DNA of 64,000 nt from Brevibacillus ruminantium. Its GTDB lineage: Bacteria > Bacillota > Bacilli > Brevibacillales > Brevibacillaceae. Of the stretch, positions 35,057 to 44,302 are shown piece after piece. Numbering within the stretch: the stretch's first letter is position 1; each line of letters starts with the position of its first letter. The notes beneath the pieces were generated by a model that was not told where the DNA came from, searched no databases, and worked only from the letters and a program-made list of their open reading frames with translations. The translations under genes were made by a program, and so were the position numbers. The stretch is taken from positions 2,057,001-2,121,000 of the forward strand of contig NZ_CP098755.1 of NCBI RefSeq assembly GCF_023746555.1, written 5' to 3'.

Positions 35057-36670
35057 ATGGCAATCACGGTAAAAAACTTGATGAAAATCGGCGGGCTGCG
35101 GCAATGCAAGGTCGTAGCGGGCCACTTGGGACTGGAGCGGGAAGTCAAGCTGGCCACGATCATGGAAGTGCCGGATATCGTCCGCTGGCTAAAAGGGGAC
35201 GAGCTGATCCTCACCAGCCTTTTTCCCATCAAAGACGACCCCGTGGCACAGAAGCAACTGGTTCGTCAGCTTCATGAGATCGGCACAGCAGCGCTGGCGA
35301 TCAAACCGCATCGTTTCGTCGACGAGATTCCCGCTTCCGTCCTGGAGGAAGCAGACCGGTACGCTTTGCCGGTCATCGAAATTCCGGAAGCGATCAGCTA
35401 TCTCGATATCCTCCCGCCTGTGATGAATGCCATCTTTGATCGAAAAGTCGTTCTCCAGGAAGATTTGGAGCAGGCAAGTCGGCTCTTGCATGAGATTTCC
35501 CTAAACGAGCAAGGAATGGAACCGCTGATTGAAGCGCTCGGCATGCTGACCAAAAATACGATTACGGTAGAGAGCCTGCTTTCGTACATGAGGGTTCCGT
35601 CACTTCCGTTTTCCGTCACGCCCCTGACCAGCCAGCAGCTAAAAGAGCTTGCCATTATCAAAAGACCTGTCCGCTTGACGCGTCAATGCGAATACGGCGA
35701 GACCGACTGTATCGTGGCGCCGATCATGCTCGATGGACATGTGTACGGAAATATTACCTGCTGGGCGTTTGACATGGAGCATTTGGAAATGGATTTGGCC
35801 GTGCTGGAAAAAGCTTCTACACTATTGGCTCTGGAATTTTTGCGCCTGAAGGTCAGATTTGACGTCGAGCAGCAATACAAGAGCGATTTTTTGCGAGAAC
35901 TGTTTATCAATGAAAATCTTTTGCCGGAGGATGTTCGGGAACGCGGGCGTCCCTACGGATTTTCACTGGATACTGCCTATGTCTGTCTGGTTCTCCAGTT
36001 TACAGGACAGGAGCGGGGAGACAACCCGTTTGATCTGGGGGATCGGGCAGAACGGTTGATCCGTCACTCATTTCCCGAGACGATCACCGGATTTTTGCGG
36101 CAGGCTGTGTACTGTCTTTGCGCGGTTGGAGCGGAGGAGTCCGATGATGTGATCAAGAAAAAGACCGAAGCGATGACAGAACCGCTCCGCAAGCAGTTTT
36201 CTGCCGGGAAAACGTTCCGCCTGGGAATTGGCCGCAATCACGGAGCAGGATTGGCTGCTCTGCAGGAGAGCTTTCGGGAAGCGGAAAAAGCAATTTTGCT
36301 GGGGAGTGCCATGCCTGGAAAGCCTGCGGTCATACATTTTAACGACTTAGGCATATATCGGTTGTTGGCCCAATTACGCGATCAGGGAGAGCTGCGCCAT
36401 TTTTATGATCAAACGGTGGGAAAGCTGTTTCAATATGACCGCAATAGTGATCTGGAACTGGTAAAGACACTCCGCATCTATTTTCAACACAATGAGACGC
36501 TGACGGAAACAGCGCAAGCGCTCTTTATCCATGTCAATACATTGAAGTACCGCATTCGGCGCATCGAAAAAATATCGGGCCACAGTCTGCAGCAGTCAGA
36601 AGGGAAACTGATGCTCCATTTAGGTCTGAAGATAGCGGAATTGATCCGAGACGATTATCGGTTCCACTAA
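35057..36670 (+). CDS. PucR-family transcriptional regulator
   Basis: A 537-aa regulator with the three-part PucR layout: N-terminal PucR ligand-sensing domain (MAITVKNLMKIGGLRQCKVVAG to about 125), a GGDEF-like middle region (about 290-420) and a C-terminal helix-turn-helix (HNETLTETAQALFIHVNTLKYRIRRIEKISG). PucR of B. subtilis controls purine/allantoin catabolism, and relatives control other ring catabolism. It precedes the ureide-hydrolase cluster by 106 bases in the same orientation, so it probably activates it. ATG at 35057 follows GAGGAGG. Confidence 0.88.
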   Translation: MAITVKNLMKIGGLRQCKVVAGHLGLEREVKLATIMEVPDIVRWLKGDELILTSLFPIKDDPVAQKQLVRQLHEIGTAALAIKPHRFVDEIPASVLEEADRYALPVIEIPEAISYLDILPPVMNAIFDRKVVLQEDLEQASRLLHEISLNEQGMEPLIEALGMLTKNTITVESLLSYMRVPSLPFSVTPLTSQQLKELAIIKRPVRLTRQCEYGETDCIVAPIMLDGHVYGNITCWAFDMEHLEMDLAVLEKASTLLALEFLRLKVRFDVEQQYKSDFLRELFINENLLPEDVRERGRPYGFSLDTAYVCLVLQFTGQERGDNPFDLGDRAERLIRHSFPETITGFLRQAVYCLCAVGAEESDDVIKKKTEAMTEPLRKQFSAGKTFRLGIGRNHGAGLAALQESFREAEKAILLGSAMPGKPAVIHFNDLGIYRLLAQLRDQGELRHFYDQTVGKLFQYDRNSDLELVKTLRIYFQHNETLTETAQALFIHVNTLKYRIRRIEKISGHSLQQSEGKLMLHLGLKIAELIRDDYRFH

Positions 36671-36776
36671 GGTACATGCCCTGTACTTTGTCTGAAACGA
36701 CAAAGGTTTTGGGCTCATCGGACAAGAATTTTCGTAGTAGAAATAAAGCGGAAATTCGTAAGCAGTGGAGGCAGCG

Positions 36777-38054
36777 ATGAACCTGAAACGATTGGAACAA
36801 TGCATAAGGACATTAAATCAATTTGGTTATTCAGACAATACCATCAACCGCTTGGCGTATTCTCCAGCAGAGCGGCAGGCGGTTCGCGGGCTGGCGGAAA
36901 TGTGCTTGCAGGCAGGGATGTCCGTGCGCATGGATGCAGCAGGCAATCTGATTGCGACTCGCAAAGGCACCGACCCCTCTTTGCCAGCAGTTGCCTGTGG
37001 ATCACACCTGGACTCGGTGATTGATGCCGGACAGTATGACGGGGTAATCGGCGTGGCAGCCGGTTTGGAGGCGATTCGATCTTTGAATGATCAAGAAATC
37101 ATCACTCGCCACCCGATCGAACTGATTTGTTTTACTTGTGAGGAATCTTCGCGATTCGGCGTCTCGACGATTGGCAGCAAGGCGATGGCAGGCGTGTTGG
37201 ACCGGGAAGCCGTGGGAGCGTTGGTTGACCGTGATGGCACCTCATTCCGGGATGCATTGTCAGAATGTTTCCTTCATTTTGACAAAATGGATCATGCTGC
37301 CCGTTCTTCCAGAGAATTGAAATTGTTTCTTGAGCTGCATATCGAACAAGGCCCCGTTTTGGAGCAGGAAGACAAGCCGATCGGAATTGTGACGGGCATC
37401 GCCGGGCCGACACGTCTGCACGTGCGTGTCCAGGGGAAAGCGTCCCATACAGGCACGACTCCGATGGATCGCAGGCAGGATGCTTTTTTAGGAGCTGCGG
37501 AGATCGGGCTTGCGCTGGAACAGGCCGCCCTGGAAGAAAAGCAGTACGGTACAGTGGGCACTGTCGGAGTGTGCAACATCACGCCGGGAGCGATGAATGT
37601 CGTTCCTGACGCCGCAGAGCTGAAAATTGACATACGCGGTATACACGTCTCTTCCAAACAGGCTGTGCTGCAAAAATTGCTGAGTGCATTTGAACGGGTC
37701 GAGCAAACAAGAGGCCTTCGGGTCGAATGGCGTCTGCTCAGTGACGAAGAGCCGGTGCTGCTCGATCCGTCCGTGATCGGTGCACTCGAAGAAAGCTGCC
37801 GGTCGCTTGGACTTCCTTATCTCACCATGCCGAGCGGTGCCGGACATGACGCGATGAACATGGCACGCCTTTGTCCGACTGGAATGATTTTCGTTCCGTC
37901 GAAGGACGGACTCAGTCATCATCGGGACGAGTATACGCCGATAGATCAGATTGGCATGGGTGCAACTCTGCTGGAGACGATGCTCAAGCAAGCGGCCATC
38001 GTGGAGGCAAGTCAGGCAAGCGCGAAACCAGATCAGGTGGGGGAGAGCGTATGA
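36777..38054 (+). CDS. M20-family N-carbamoyl amino acid hydrolase (candidate ureidosuccinase)
   Basis: A 425-aa binuclear metallo-amidohydrolase of the hydantoinase/carbamoylase (allantoate amidohydrolase-like) family. Metal ligands are visible: His77 and Asp79 in GSHLDSV, Asp88 in YDGV, Glu122/123 in TCEESSRFG and a late His in LSHHRDEY. The dimerisation domain (GIAGPTRLHVRVQGKASHTG) is in the middle. It removes a carbamoyl group to yield an amino acid, CO2 and ammonia. ATG at 36777 follows GGAGG. With a dihydroorotase-like and PyrD-like enzyme in the same operon, N-carbamoyl-L-aspartate is the favoured substrate; allantoate or carbamoyl-beta-alanine remain possible. Confidence 0.82.
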   Translation: MNLKRLEQCIRTLNQFGYSDNTINRLAYSPAERQAVRGLAEMCLQAGMSVRMDAAGNLIATRKGTDPSLPAVACGSHLDSVIDAGQYDGVIGVAAGLEAIRSLNDQEIITRHPIELICFTCEESSRFGVSTIGSKAMAGVLDREAVGALVDRDGTSFRDALSECFLHFDKMDHAARSSRELKLFLELHIEQGPVLEQEDKPIGIVTGIAGPTRLHVRVQGKASHTGTTPMDRRQDAFLGAAEIGLALEQAALEEKQYGTVGTVGVCNITPGAMNVVPDAAELKIDIRGIHVSSKQAVLQKLLSAFERVEQTRGLRVEWRLLSDEEPVLLDPSVIGALEESCRSLGLPYLTMPSGAGHDAMNMARLCPTGMIFVPSKDGLSHHRDEYTPIDQIGMGATLLETMLKQAAIVEASQASAKPDQVGESV

Positions 38055-38836
38055 AACAGGGAAACATGAGAATTCTGTCCAATCGACAGGTGAGTGACCG
38101 CTATTGGCATATGATCGTAGATGCGAGCGGTCTGGATGCAGAGGTTTATCCCGGTCAGTTTTTCAACATCCGTTGTTCCGAGGAAACCTATCCGCTGCTG
38201 CGTCGACCCTTCAGTATTTACCGAATCAATCGTTCCGCGGGTACCCTGGAGTTTCTCTATCTGGTAAAAGGACTGGGGACGAAGCGATTGACGGAGCGAA
38301 AGGCCGGGGAAACGGTCGATATCTTCGGACCGCTGGGTACCCCTTTTACTCTGCAAGAGGACTGGAAAACCGTGCTTCTGATCGCTAGAGGGGTGGGCAT
38401 TGCCACTCTGGCTGCATTGGCCCAGGATGCGGCGGAGAGAGGAATCCGCGCGGCTGCTATTCTCAGTGCGCGGTCGCAAAATGATCTGCTCGCGACTAAG
38501 ACCCTTCAGGGGTTCGGTGCGGATGTCTATAAGGTCACGGAGGAAGACGGAAACAGCGATGTGGTTTCGGTCCGTCTGTTGCTGGAGAAAATTTTAGAGC
38601 GGCACAAGATCGACGCGGCATTTACCTGCGGCTCGAAGCGCCTCTCCCGATTGCTGCAAGAAGTGACAGCGGTCCATCAGATCCCTGCCCAGATCGCACT
38701 GGAGGAGCATATGGGCTGTGCGATGGGAGTCTGTTTTGCCTGCGTCTGTGACGTGCGTGAGGGAGAGACATTGAAAACCGTCCGCGTCTGCAAGGAAGGG
38801 CCTGTCTTCCCGCTGGAAAAGGTGGTGTTGGCATGA
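38051..38836 (+). CDS. PyrK-like electron-transfer subunit (FAD, 2Fe-2S)
   Basis: A 261-aa protein of the dihydroorotate dehydrogenase electron-transfer family. It has a ferredoxin-reductase FAD domain with RRPFSIYR at 51-58, an NAD domain (LLIARGVGIATLAAL, less canonical than the usual GGxG form) and a C-terminal 2Fe-2S cluster with Cys223, 228, 231 and 247. In class 1B enzymes this subunit passes electrons between NAD(H) and the FMN of PyrD, which permits orotate reduction as well as dihydroorotate oxidation. It overlaps both neighbours by ATGA. It sits outside the pyr operon, which lacks pyrK. Confidence 0.88.
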   Translation: MKQGNMRILSNRQVSDRYWHMIVDASGLDAEVYPGQFFNIRCSEETYPLLRRPFSIYRINRSAGTLEFLYLVKGLGTKRLTERKAGETVDIFGPLGTPFTLQEDWKTVLLIARGVGIATLAALAQDAAERGIRAAAILSARSQNDLLATKTLQGFGADVYKVTEEDGNSDVVSVRLLLEKILERHKIDAAFTCGSKRLSRLLQEVTAVHQIPAQIALEEHMGCAMGVCFACVCDVREGETLKTVRVCKEGPVFPLEKVVLA

Positions 38837-39783
38837 TCAGCACGAACAAAACCGAACTTGATCTGACTGTTTCCATCGGCGGTCTTACGCTGCAAAATCC
38901 AATCATGCCGGCCTCGGGAGCATTTGGCGAGGATATGGAAAAGGTCGTCGATTTTAACCGATTGGGTGCAGTCGTGCCCAAGAGCATCACGAAAGAGCCT
39001 CGTAAAGGGAATGCCACTCCACGGGTCTGTGAAACCGTAGGTGGAATGATTAACTCAATTGGAATCCAGAGCAAGGGAATTGCCTATTATCTCGAAAATA
39101 TTGTTCCGTACTACGGGCGCTACGACATCCCGTTAATTTCCAGCATCTCTGCCGACTCGGTTGAGGAGTTTGCTGAGATGTCGGAAATCCTTGCCAGCAG
39201 AGTAGAGGTATCTGCACTGGAGCTGAATATCTCCTGCCCCAACCTGAAAGGAAATGGCCTTGCCTTTGGGATGGACCCGGAGATCACGTACCGGCTCCTG
39301 CAGACAGTTCGCCAGGTGACGGATAAACCGCTGATCGCCAAGCTGTCTCCCAATGTAACCAGTATTCAGGAGATCGCCAGAGCGGCGGATGAAGGCGGCG
39401 CCGACAGCTTGAATGTCGCCAACACGATTTTGGCCATGTCCATCGATGTGCATACGCGCAAGCCCAAGATCGGCAACGTCATGGGCGGACTCTCGGGCCC
39501 GGCAGTGAAGCCGATTATCGTGCGGATGATCTATCAGGTGAGACAAGTATCCGCACTGCCGATCATCGGCTGCGGTGGTGTGATGAACGGGGAGGATGCG
39601 ATCGAGATGATCCTCGCCGGAGCAAGTGCGGTACAGGTCGGGACGGCCAGTTTTATTCAGCCGACAGCCATGCTCGATATTCTGGAGGAAATCAAACAGT
39701 ATATGCGTCAATACCAAATTACCGACATTAAATCACTGGTCGGACAGGTATATGTACAAAAGCAGAAAATGGAGGAATGCTAA
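38833..39783 (+). CDS. Dihydroorotate dehydrogenase-like (class 1B PyrD-like) flavoprotein
   Basis: A 316-aa FMN TIM-barrel enzyme. LELNISCPNLKG contains Cys135, the base of class 1 enzymes; SANVTSIQEIA-like and NTILAMSIDVHTRKPKIGNVMGGLSGPAVKPI segments and the C-terminal phosphate loop (IIGCGGVMNGEDAIEMILAG) are all present. With the adjoining PyrK-like subunit it should form an NAD-linked complex interconverting orotate and dihydroorotate. A related dihydropyrimidine (uracil) reductase is a real alternative. It overlaps the PyrK-like gene by four bases and ends one base before the next ATG, so translation is tightly coupled. Confidence 0.85.
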   Translation: MISTNKTELDLTVSIGGLTLQNPIMPASGAFGEDMEKVVDFNRLGAVVPKSITKEPRKGNATPRVCETVGGMINSIGIQSKGIAYYLENIVPYYGRYDIPLISSISADSVEEFAEMSEILASRVEVSALELNISCPNLKGNGLAFGMDPEITYRLLQTVRQVTDKPLIAKLSPNVTSIQEIARAADEGGADSLNVANTILAMSIDVHTRKPKIGNVMGGLSGPAVKPIIVRMIYQVRQVSALPIIGCGGVMNGEDAIEMILAGASAVQVGTASFIQPTAMLDILEEIKQYMRQYQITDIKSLVGQVYVQKQKMEEC

Positions 39784-41199
39784 ATGAAGTGGGATCACAT
39801 CATTCGAAACGGTCATATCGTAACCTCTCAGGAAAGCTATCAAGCGGATCTCTACATCAAGAATGGGATCATCGCGGCGATTTCTCCTTCCACAGAGCCT
39901 CTGCCAGGTGAAGCAGCCGAGGTGACTGACGCAGTAGGCAAATACGTTCTGCCTGGCCTGATGGACATCCATGTGCACTCCCGTGACCCCGGCGCCACTT
40001 ACAAAGAAGACTTTTACCACTCCACACAAGCTGCCGCTGCAGGCGGAATCACGACTGTATTTGAGATGCCAAATACCAATCCGCCCATCAACAACGTGGA
40101 GAATTTTCACAAGCAGGCAGCCAATCTGGGAGAGAAAGCGCATGTAGACTTTGGCATCTGGGCGATTTGTCTTGGTCATCTGAATCTGGAGGATCTCCTT
40201 CCCCTTCACGAAGCAGGTGTGATCGGTTTCAAATTTTTCTGGGGGTATGCGGTCCACAGCAAAACCTTCCAGCTGATGTACAATTACAAGGAAGGGATGG
40301 AGGATGTGATCCCGCCGTTCAAAGACGGGGATGTGCTGGATATTTTCCGGGAAGCGGCCAAGACCGGTCAAATCCTGGCGATCCATGCGGAAAGCAATGA
40401 CATCATCCAGCATCTGACCAAAAAGGTGGAAGCAAGCGGCCGCCGGGACTATGAAGCGCTGCTGGAGGGACGCCCCAATCTGGCGGAAATTGTGACGGTT
40501 CAGACGGGAATCGCTTTTGCCAAAGAAACCGGTGCGCGCCTCCACATCCTGCATGTCAGTACAGGAGAGGCCGTCGATTTGATCAAGCAGGCACAGGCTG
40601 AGGGATATCCGATCACAGCGGAGACGTGCCCCCACTATCTTTTCCTCGATAACGAGGATTTTCACACCATTGGTCCAGCGATGAAGGTGTATCCGCCGGT
40701 GAAGTATAAAAAAGATCAGGAGCGCCTCTGGAAAGGCATTGAGGAAGGCGTCATCTCTGTCGTCTGCTCCGACCATGCGCCGCATACAGAGGAAGAGAAG
40801 GATGGCGATCTATGGTCCATCCCGGCTGGCATGTGCGGCGTTGAGACGCTGGCTCCGCTCCTGCTGAACGCTGTTCATGAGGGCAAGCTGACGCTGCAAA
40901 AGGTCGTATCCGTTTTGTCGGAACAGCCGGCCAAGCTGTTTGGCATCTACCCGCAAAAAGGCTCGCTCCAGGTGGGGACGGACGCAGACATCACCGTTGT
41001 AGACATGGAGAAACCATTTACGATCAAACGCGATAACCTGCACAGCAAAAGCAAGGTGACCGCGTACGACGGTTGGAGTGGAACCGGTACGCCGATTCAG
41101 ACGATTGTGCGCGGGAAGACGGTGATGAAAGAAGGAGAGATTGTTGGCGGACCCGCAGGACGGCTGGTCACACCCCGGTCCCAACCGAAAAACGAATAA
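39784..41199 (+). CDS. Dihydroorotase/hydantoinase/allantoinase-family cyclic amidohydrolase
   Basis: A 471-aa metal-dependent cyclic amidohydrolase. DIHVHSRDPG supplies His63/His65 and keeps Arg67, which in dihydroorotases binds the substrate carboxylate. MPNTNPP at 95-101 also resembles dihydroorotase. Lys150 in GFKFF is the likely carboxylated metal bridge, as in allantoinase/hydantoinase; His201, His257 and Asp330 in CSDHAPHT complete the site. The mixture suggests hydrolysis of dihydroorotate to carbamoyl-aspartate in a degradative direction, distinct from pyrC at 26126. It starts directly after the PyrD-like stop. Confidence 0.85.
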   Translation: MKWDHIIRNGHIVTSQESYQADLYIKNGIIAAISPSTEPLPGEAAEVTDAVGKYVLPGLMDIHVHSRDPGATYKEDFYHSTQAAAAGGITTVFEMPNTNPPINNVENFHKQAANLGEKAHVDFGIWAICLGHLNLEDLLPLHEAGVIGFKFFWGYAVHSKTFQLMYNYKEGMEDVIPPFKDGDVLDIFREAAKTGQILAIHAESNDIIQHLTKKVEASGRRDYEALLEGRPNLAEIVTVQTGIAFAKETGARLHILHVSTGEAVDLIKQAQAEGYPITAETCPHYLFLDNEDFHTIGPAMKVYPPVKYKKDQERLWKGIEEGVISVVCSDHAPHTEEEKDGDLWSIPAGMCGVETLAPLLLNAVHEGKLTLQKVVSVLSEQPAKLFGIYPQKGSLQVGTDADITVVDMEKPFTIKRDNLHSKSKVTAYDGWSGTGTPIQTIVRGKTVMKEGEIVGGPAGRLVTPRSQPKNE

Positions 41200-41205
41200 C
41201 AGAGC

Positions 41206-41242
41206 AGGGATCAAACGAGTGAGCAGATCCCTTGTTTGATCC
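41206..41242 (+). promoter_or_regulatory. Competing inverted repeats before the nitroreductase gene
   Basis: GGATCAAAC (41208-41216) can pair with GTTTGATCC (41234-41242), next to the AGAGGAGG ribosome site, or AGGGATC (41206-41212) with GATCCCT (41226-41232). The two folds exclude each other. Confidence 0.4.
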
Positions 41243-41256
41243 AGAGGAGGCAAAAC

Positions 41257-41997
41257 ATGCAGACAGAGGTAACCAGGTTGATTCAGTCACATCGTTCGAT
41301 TCGCCGATACACGGACGAACCGATCGGAGAAGAGGTGCTGGCCGATGTATTGGCGTGCGCGCAGTGGGCACCCTCATCCCATAATGTACAAGCATACAGC
41401 GTCATTGTCGTCAGGTCTGAGGAAAAGAAAAGGGAGCTTGCCCAGTTGTGCGGCTCCCAAAAATGGGTGGAGCGCTGCCCGGTGTTTCTGGTGTTCATCG
41501 CTGATTTCTATCGCCTGAAACAGGCATGCGAAATGAACGGGACCAAGCTGGCTGCTGACGAAGTGGAGAATCTGCTGGTAGCGGCCGTGGATACAGCATT
41601 GGCAGCAGAAAACGTGCTGCTCGCCGCTCGCTCGCATGGGCTGGGGGGTGTGATGATCGGGGGCATCCGCAACAAGCCGCAGGAGGTCGCACGTCTGCTG
41701 AACCTGCCGCCGCTTACCACGCCCATCATGGGGATGTGTCTCGGCTATCCTGATCAGGACGTGGAGCAGAAGCCGAGATTGCCAAAAAGGGCTGTCTTCC
41801 ACGATGAAGAATACCGTTCCGATCACTTCCCCGAAGCATTGGAGGAATATGAAGCCATCTCCTCCGAGTATTATTTGCGCAGAACAAGGGGAGAACGACC
41901 GGAGGGCTGGACGAAGCAGATGGCCGATTACTTGAGCAAGCCGCGTCGAGCGCATCTCAGCGGTTTTTTGAAGGAGCAGGGCTTTCCGCTCAAATAG
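41257..41997 (+). CDS. Nitroreductase-family NADPH flavin oxidoreductase
   Basis: A 246-aa NfsA/NfrA-type FMN enzyme: HRSIRRYTDEPI at the start binds FMN phosphate, WAPSSHNVQAYSV is the second signature, and GGVMIGGIRNKPQEVARLLNLP and GMCLGYP follow. Such enzymes reduce nitro-aromatics, quinones or flavins using NADPH. ATG at 41257 follows AGAGGAGG. It lies 57 bases after the cyclic amidohydrolase gene, separated by a hairpin, so membership in that operon is uncertain. Confidence 0.88.
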   Translation: MQTEVTRLIQSHRSIRRYTDEPIGEEVLADVLACAQWAPSSHNVQAYSVIVVRSEEKKRELAQLCGSQKWVERCPVFLVFIADFYRLKQACEMNGTKLAADEVENLLVAAVDTALAAENVLLAARSHGLGGVMIGGIRNKPQEVARLLNLPPLTTPIMGMCLGYPDQDVEQKPRLPKRAVFHDEEYRSDHFPEALEEYEAISSEYYLRRTRGERPEGWTKQMADYLSKPRRAHLSGFLKEQGFPLK

Positions 41998-42162
41998 AAA
42001 GGCAGTGAAAAGAAGGCTAGTGCGAGGCTGGGCTAGAGAGCAGGTTACATACCTAGGAAAGAGTGCGTGGAAAGCAAGTAGAAGAGCAAGTAGAAGAGCG
42101 AGTGCAGGCAGGCCACAGTTGAAATCACAGTTCGTGTGACAGAAGCGGAGGGAGCAGGGCTG

Positions 42163-43479
42163 ATGGGGAGAGCGGATGCAGGCAAACGTATGAGCTTCGT
42201 TGCTACGGGGGACAGCTTTATTACACGAAGGCTGCCTAAGGTGGAATCGGTGGACTTTCAAAAGTTGGCGGCGGTTATTTCTCAAGCTGAGTTTCGCTTT
42301 ACCAATCTGGAGGTGACAACGCACCGTTTTGAAGGCTTTCCCTTTGCTTTCAGCGGGGGGACCTGGGCGATTGCGCCTCCAGAAGTGCTCCTCGATTTAA
42401 AGGCATTTGGGTTCAATATCATGTCCTGGGCCAATAACCACACAATGGACTATGGGTATGGCGGATTGGAAGCGACTCGCCGACATTTGAATGAGTACGG
42501 AATTCCGCACGCGGGTGTTGGCCTGAATCTGGCAGAAGCCAGCCAGCCGGCTTATCTTGATTGCCCGAGTGGTCGTGTGGCACTCATCGCGGTTACTTCT
42601 ACCTTCCATGAATCATGGGTGGCAGGTCAGCAGCGTCCGGACATGGCGGGGCGACCCGGAGTCAATCCGCTCCGTTATACGACTACCTATCAGCTCCCTG
42701 AAGAAGAGCTGGAACAGCTGGCGGCCATTGCAGCCAAGCTGCCGATTAACGCAGAGCATCGCCTTTCTGTCAAAGAAGGGTTTGCCGTGGAACATAATGA
42801 CGGCAGTGTGCGATTTGGGCAATACCTGTTTGCGCCGGGAGAAGCGGCGGGCTGCCTCACTTCTCCGCTGGAAAAAGATTGGATGCGGGTCCGGCGAGCT
42901 ATCGCAGAGGCCCGCCGCCAGTCTGACTATGTCCTCATCAGTGTCCACTCTCATGAGATGTACGGCGAGGATAAAAACAAAGCAGCGACGTTTCTGGAGC
43001 TCTTTTCACGACAATGCATTGACGAAGGCGCAGATGCGGTGATCGGACATGGTCCGCATGTACTGCGCGGAATCGAGATTTATAAGAATCGCCCGATTTT
43101 TTACAGTCTCGGCAATTTTATTTTTCAAAATGAAACGGTCAGTCATTTGCCGTCTGATTTTTACGAAAAGTATGGATTGGGGCAAGAGCACGGGGTAGCA
43201 GACGCTTTTGACACTCGGACACAGAACAATACCAAGGGATTGGGTGTCAACCCGCATGTGTGGGAATCCGTTCTCCCGTATTGGACGATCGAAGATGGAG
43301 CTCTGAAAGAGATTGTGTTGTATCCGGTGGAGCTTGGCTTTGGTCAGCCCAGGTACCAGAGGGGGTGGCCCGTCTTATCGGAGAAAATCAGCATTCTGGA
43401 GCATTTGCAAGAGCTGAGTGAACCCTATGGCACTGCGATAACGATAGACGGTCAGGTAGGCAGGATCCAGCTTGGCTAG
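42163..43479 (+). CDS. CapA-family metallophosphatase-like protein
   Basis: A 438-aa protein of the CapA/PgsA family (calcineurin-like fold): FVATGDSFITRRLP at the N-terminus, FRFTNLEVTTH, SWANNHTMDYGYGG, then SVHSHEMY and GHGPHVLRGIEIY with FYSLGNFIF. Related proteins take part in poly-gamma-glutamate synthesis, but here there are no capBC genes and no N-terminal membrane anchor, so the protein should be cytoplasmic. ATG at 42163 follows GGAGGG; GTG at 42136 is less likely. A short 12-bp tandem repeat (about 42072-42105) lies upstream. Confidence 0.8.
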   Translation: MGRADAGKRMSFVATGDSFITRRLPKVESVDFQKLAAVISQAEFRFTNLEVTTHRFEGFPFAFSGGTWAIAPPEVLLDLKAFGFNIMSWANNHTMDYGYGGLEATRRHLNEYGIPHAGVGLNLAEASQPAYLDCPSGRVALIAVTSTFHESWVAGQQRPDMAGRPGVNPLRYTTTYQLPEEELEQLAAIAAKLPINAEHRLSVKEGFAVEHNDGSVRFGQYLFAPGEAAGCLTSPLEKDWMRVRRAIAEARRQSDYVLISVHSHEMYGEDKNKAATFLELFSRQCIDEGADAVIGHGPHVLRGIEIYKNRPIFYSLGNFIFQNETVSHLPSDFYEKYGLGQEHGVADAFDTRTQNNTKGLGVNPHVWESVLPYWTIEDGALKEIVLYPVELGFGQPRYQRGWPVLSEKISILEHLQELSEPYGTAITIDGQVGRIQLG

Positions 43480-43542
43480 CCCTGCGTAAAAGGGTCATGG
43501 ATGCTAACCTGTGAATCAATCAAAATCAATGGAACAATGAGC

Positions 43543-43586
43543 AAAAAGAGACTTGTCAGGGCTATGCGCTCCACAAGTCTCTTTTT
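43543..43586. terminator. Bidirectional terminator between the capA-like and tetR-like genes
   Basis: AAAAAGAGACTTGT (43543-43556) pairs with ACAAGTCTCTTTTT (43573-43586), giving T-runs in both directions between converging genes. Confidence 0.93.
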
Positions 43587-43595
43587 CCAAGCAGT

Positions 43596-44213
43596 CTATA
43601 CATACAAGCCCCCTGTATAGATCGCAGTCAGCGTTTTGGCAATCGTCTCCAAATCGGCATGCTGATCACTGCTGACGATGTCCCACAGATACATTTCATG
43701 AGAGTAAAACCAGCCTCTCGCAACCAACTCCGGCACCAATCCGCTTCGCGCCAGCCCCTGGCTCTGTGAAAAGGTGATATCCTGAGAAATTCGGCTGATA
43801 AATCGCTCCCGTATTTCGGCCCATTTTTCTTGTGCCGAGACAGAGACGCCGATTGCTTCCGCGAGTACCTGAAGCATTTTTCGCTCGGATTCGGCCAGGC
43901 GCAAAAAGGCAAGTGTCTGGCGGAAGATCAGTTGTTCGGCTTCCGCACGCGAGACCGGAGCAAAAGGCCGTTCCGCAATCGCGTAAAAGGAAGCCATCAC
44001 ATCCTCCATCAGAACGATCAAAAGGTCATCCTTCCCGGTAAAATGCACATAGGCAGTCCCGTAACCTGTTTTTGCCCGCTTAATAATCTGAGAGATCGTT
44101 GTTTTATGGAAGCCTTCCTCGCGAAATACCTCTTTGGCTGCTTCGAGGAGCTTCTGACGCGTCTGTTGTGAGCGCAGATGGCGACCATCTGTCAATGGCT
44201 TCGTATTTTCCAC
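43596..44213 (-). CDS. TetR/AcrR-family regulator, candidate kyn repressor
   Basis: A 205-aa regulator with an N-terminal TetR DNA-binding domain (TRQKLLEAAKEVFREEGFHKTTISQIIKRAKTGYGTAYVHFTGKDDLL) and a helical ligand-binding C-terminus. The start is GTG at 44213, preceded by AGGGGGAG. It is divergent from kynU across a 153-base gap that contains a kyn promoter with an overlapping dyad, so repression of the kynurenine operon, relieved by tryptophan or kynurenine, is inferred. Confidence 0.87.
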   Translation of the reverse strand: MENTKPLTDGRHLRSQQTRQKLLEAAKEVFREEGFHKTTISQIIKRAKTGYGTAYVHFTGKDDLLIVLMEDVMASFYAIAERPFAPVSRAEAEQLIFRQTLAFLRLAESERKMLQVLAEAIGVSVSAQEKWAEIRERFISRISQDITFSQSQGLARSGLVPELVARGWFYSHEMYLWDIVSSDQHADLETIAKTLTAIYTGGLYV

Positions 44214-44302
44214 TGTTTGGCTCCCCCTTTCTGGTTACAGGATACAGGGATTTGGCAGAAAAAGAAAGGGAAAAGAAGTGTGATAACAGACTTTTTAGAA
44301 TA

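Noticed and set aside
39733-40785. 350-codon minus-strand frame opposite the cyclic amidohydrolase gene
   Set aside because: Antisense to a gene with full catalytic motifs; no ribosome site.
42072-42105. Short 12-bp tandem repeat (AGCAAGTAGAAG-like)
   Set aside because: Under three imperfect units in an intergenic stretch; no structure or function suggested.
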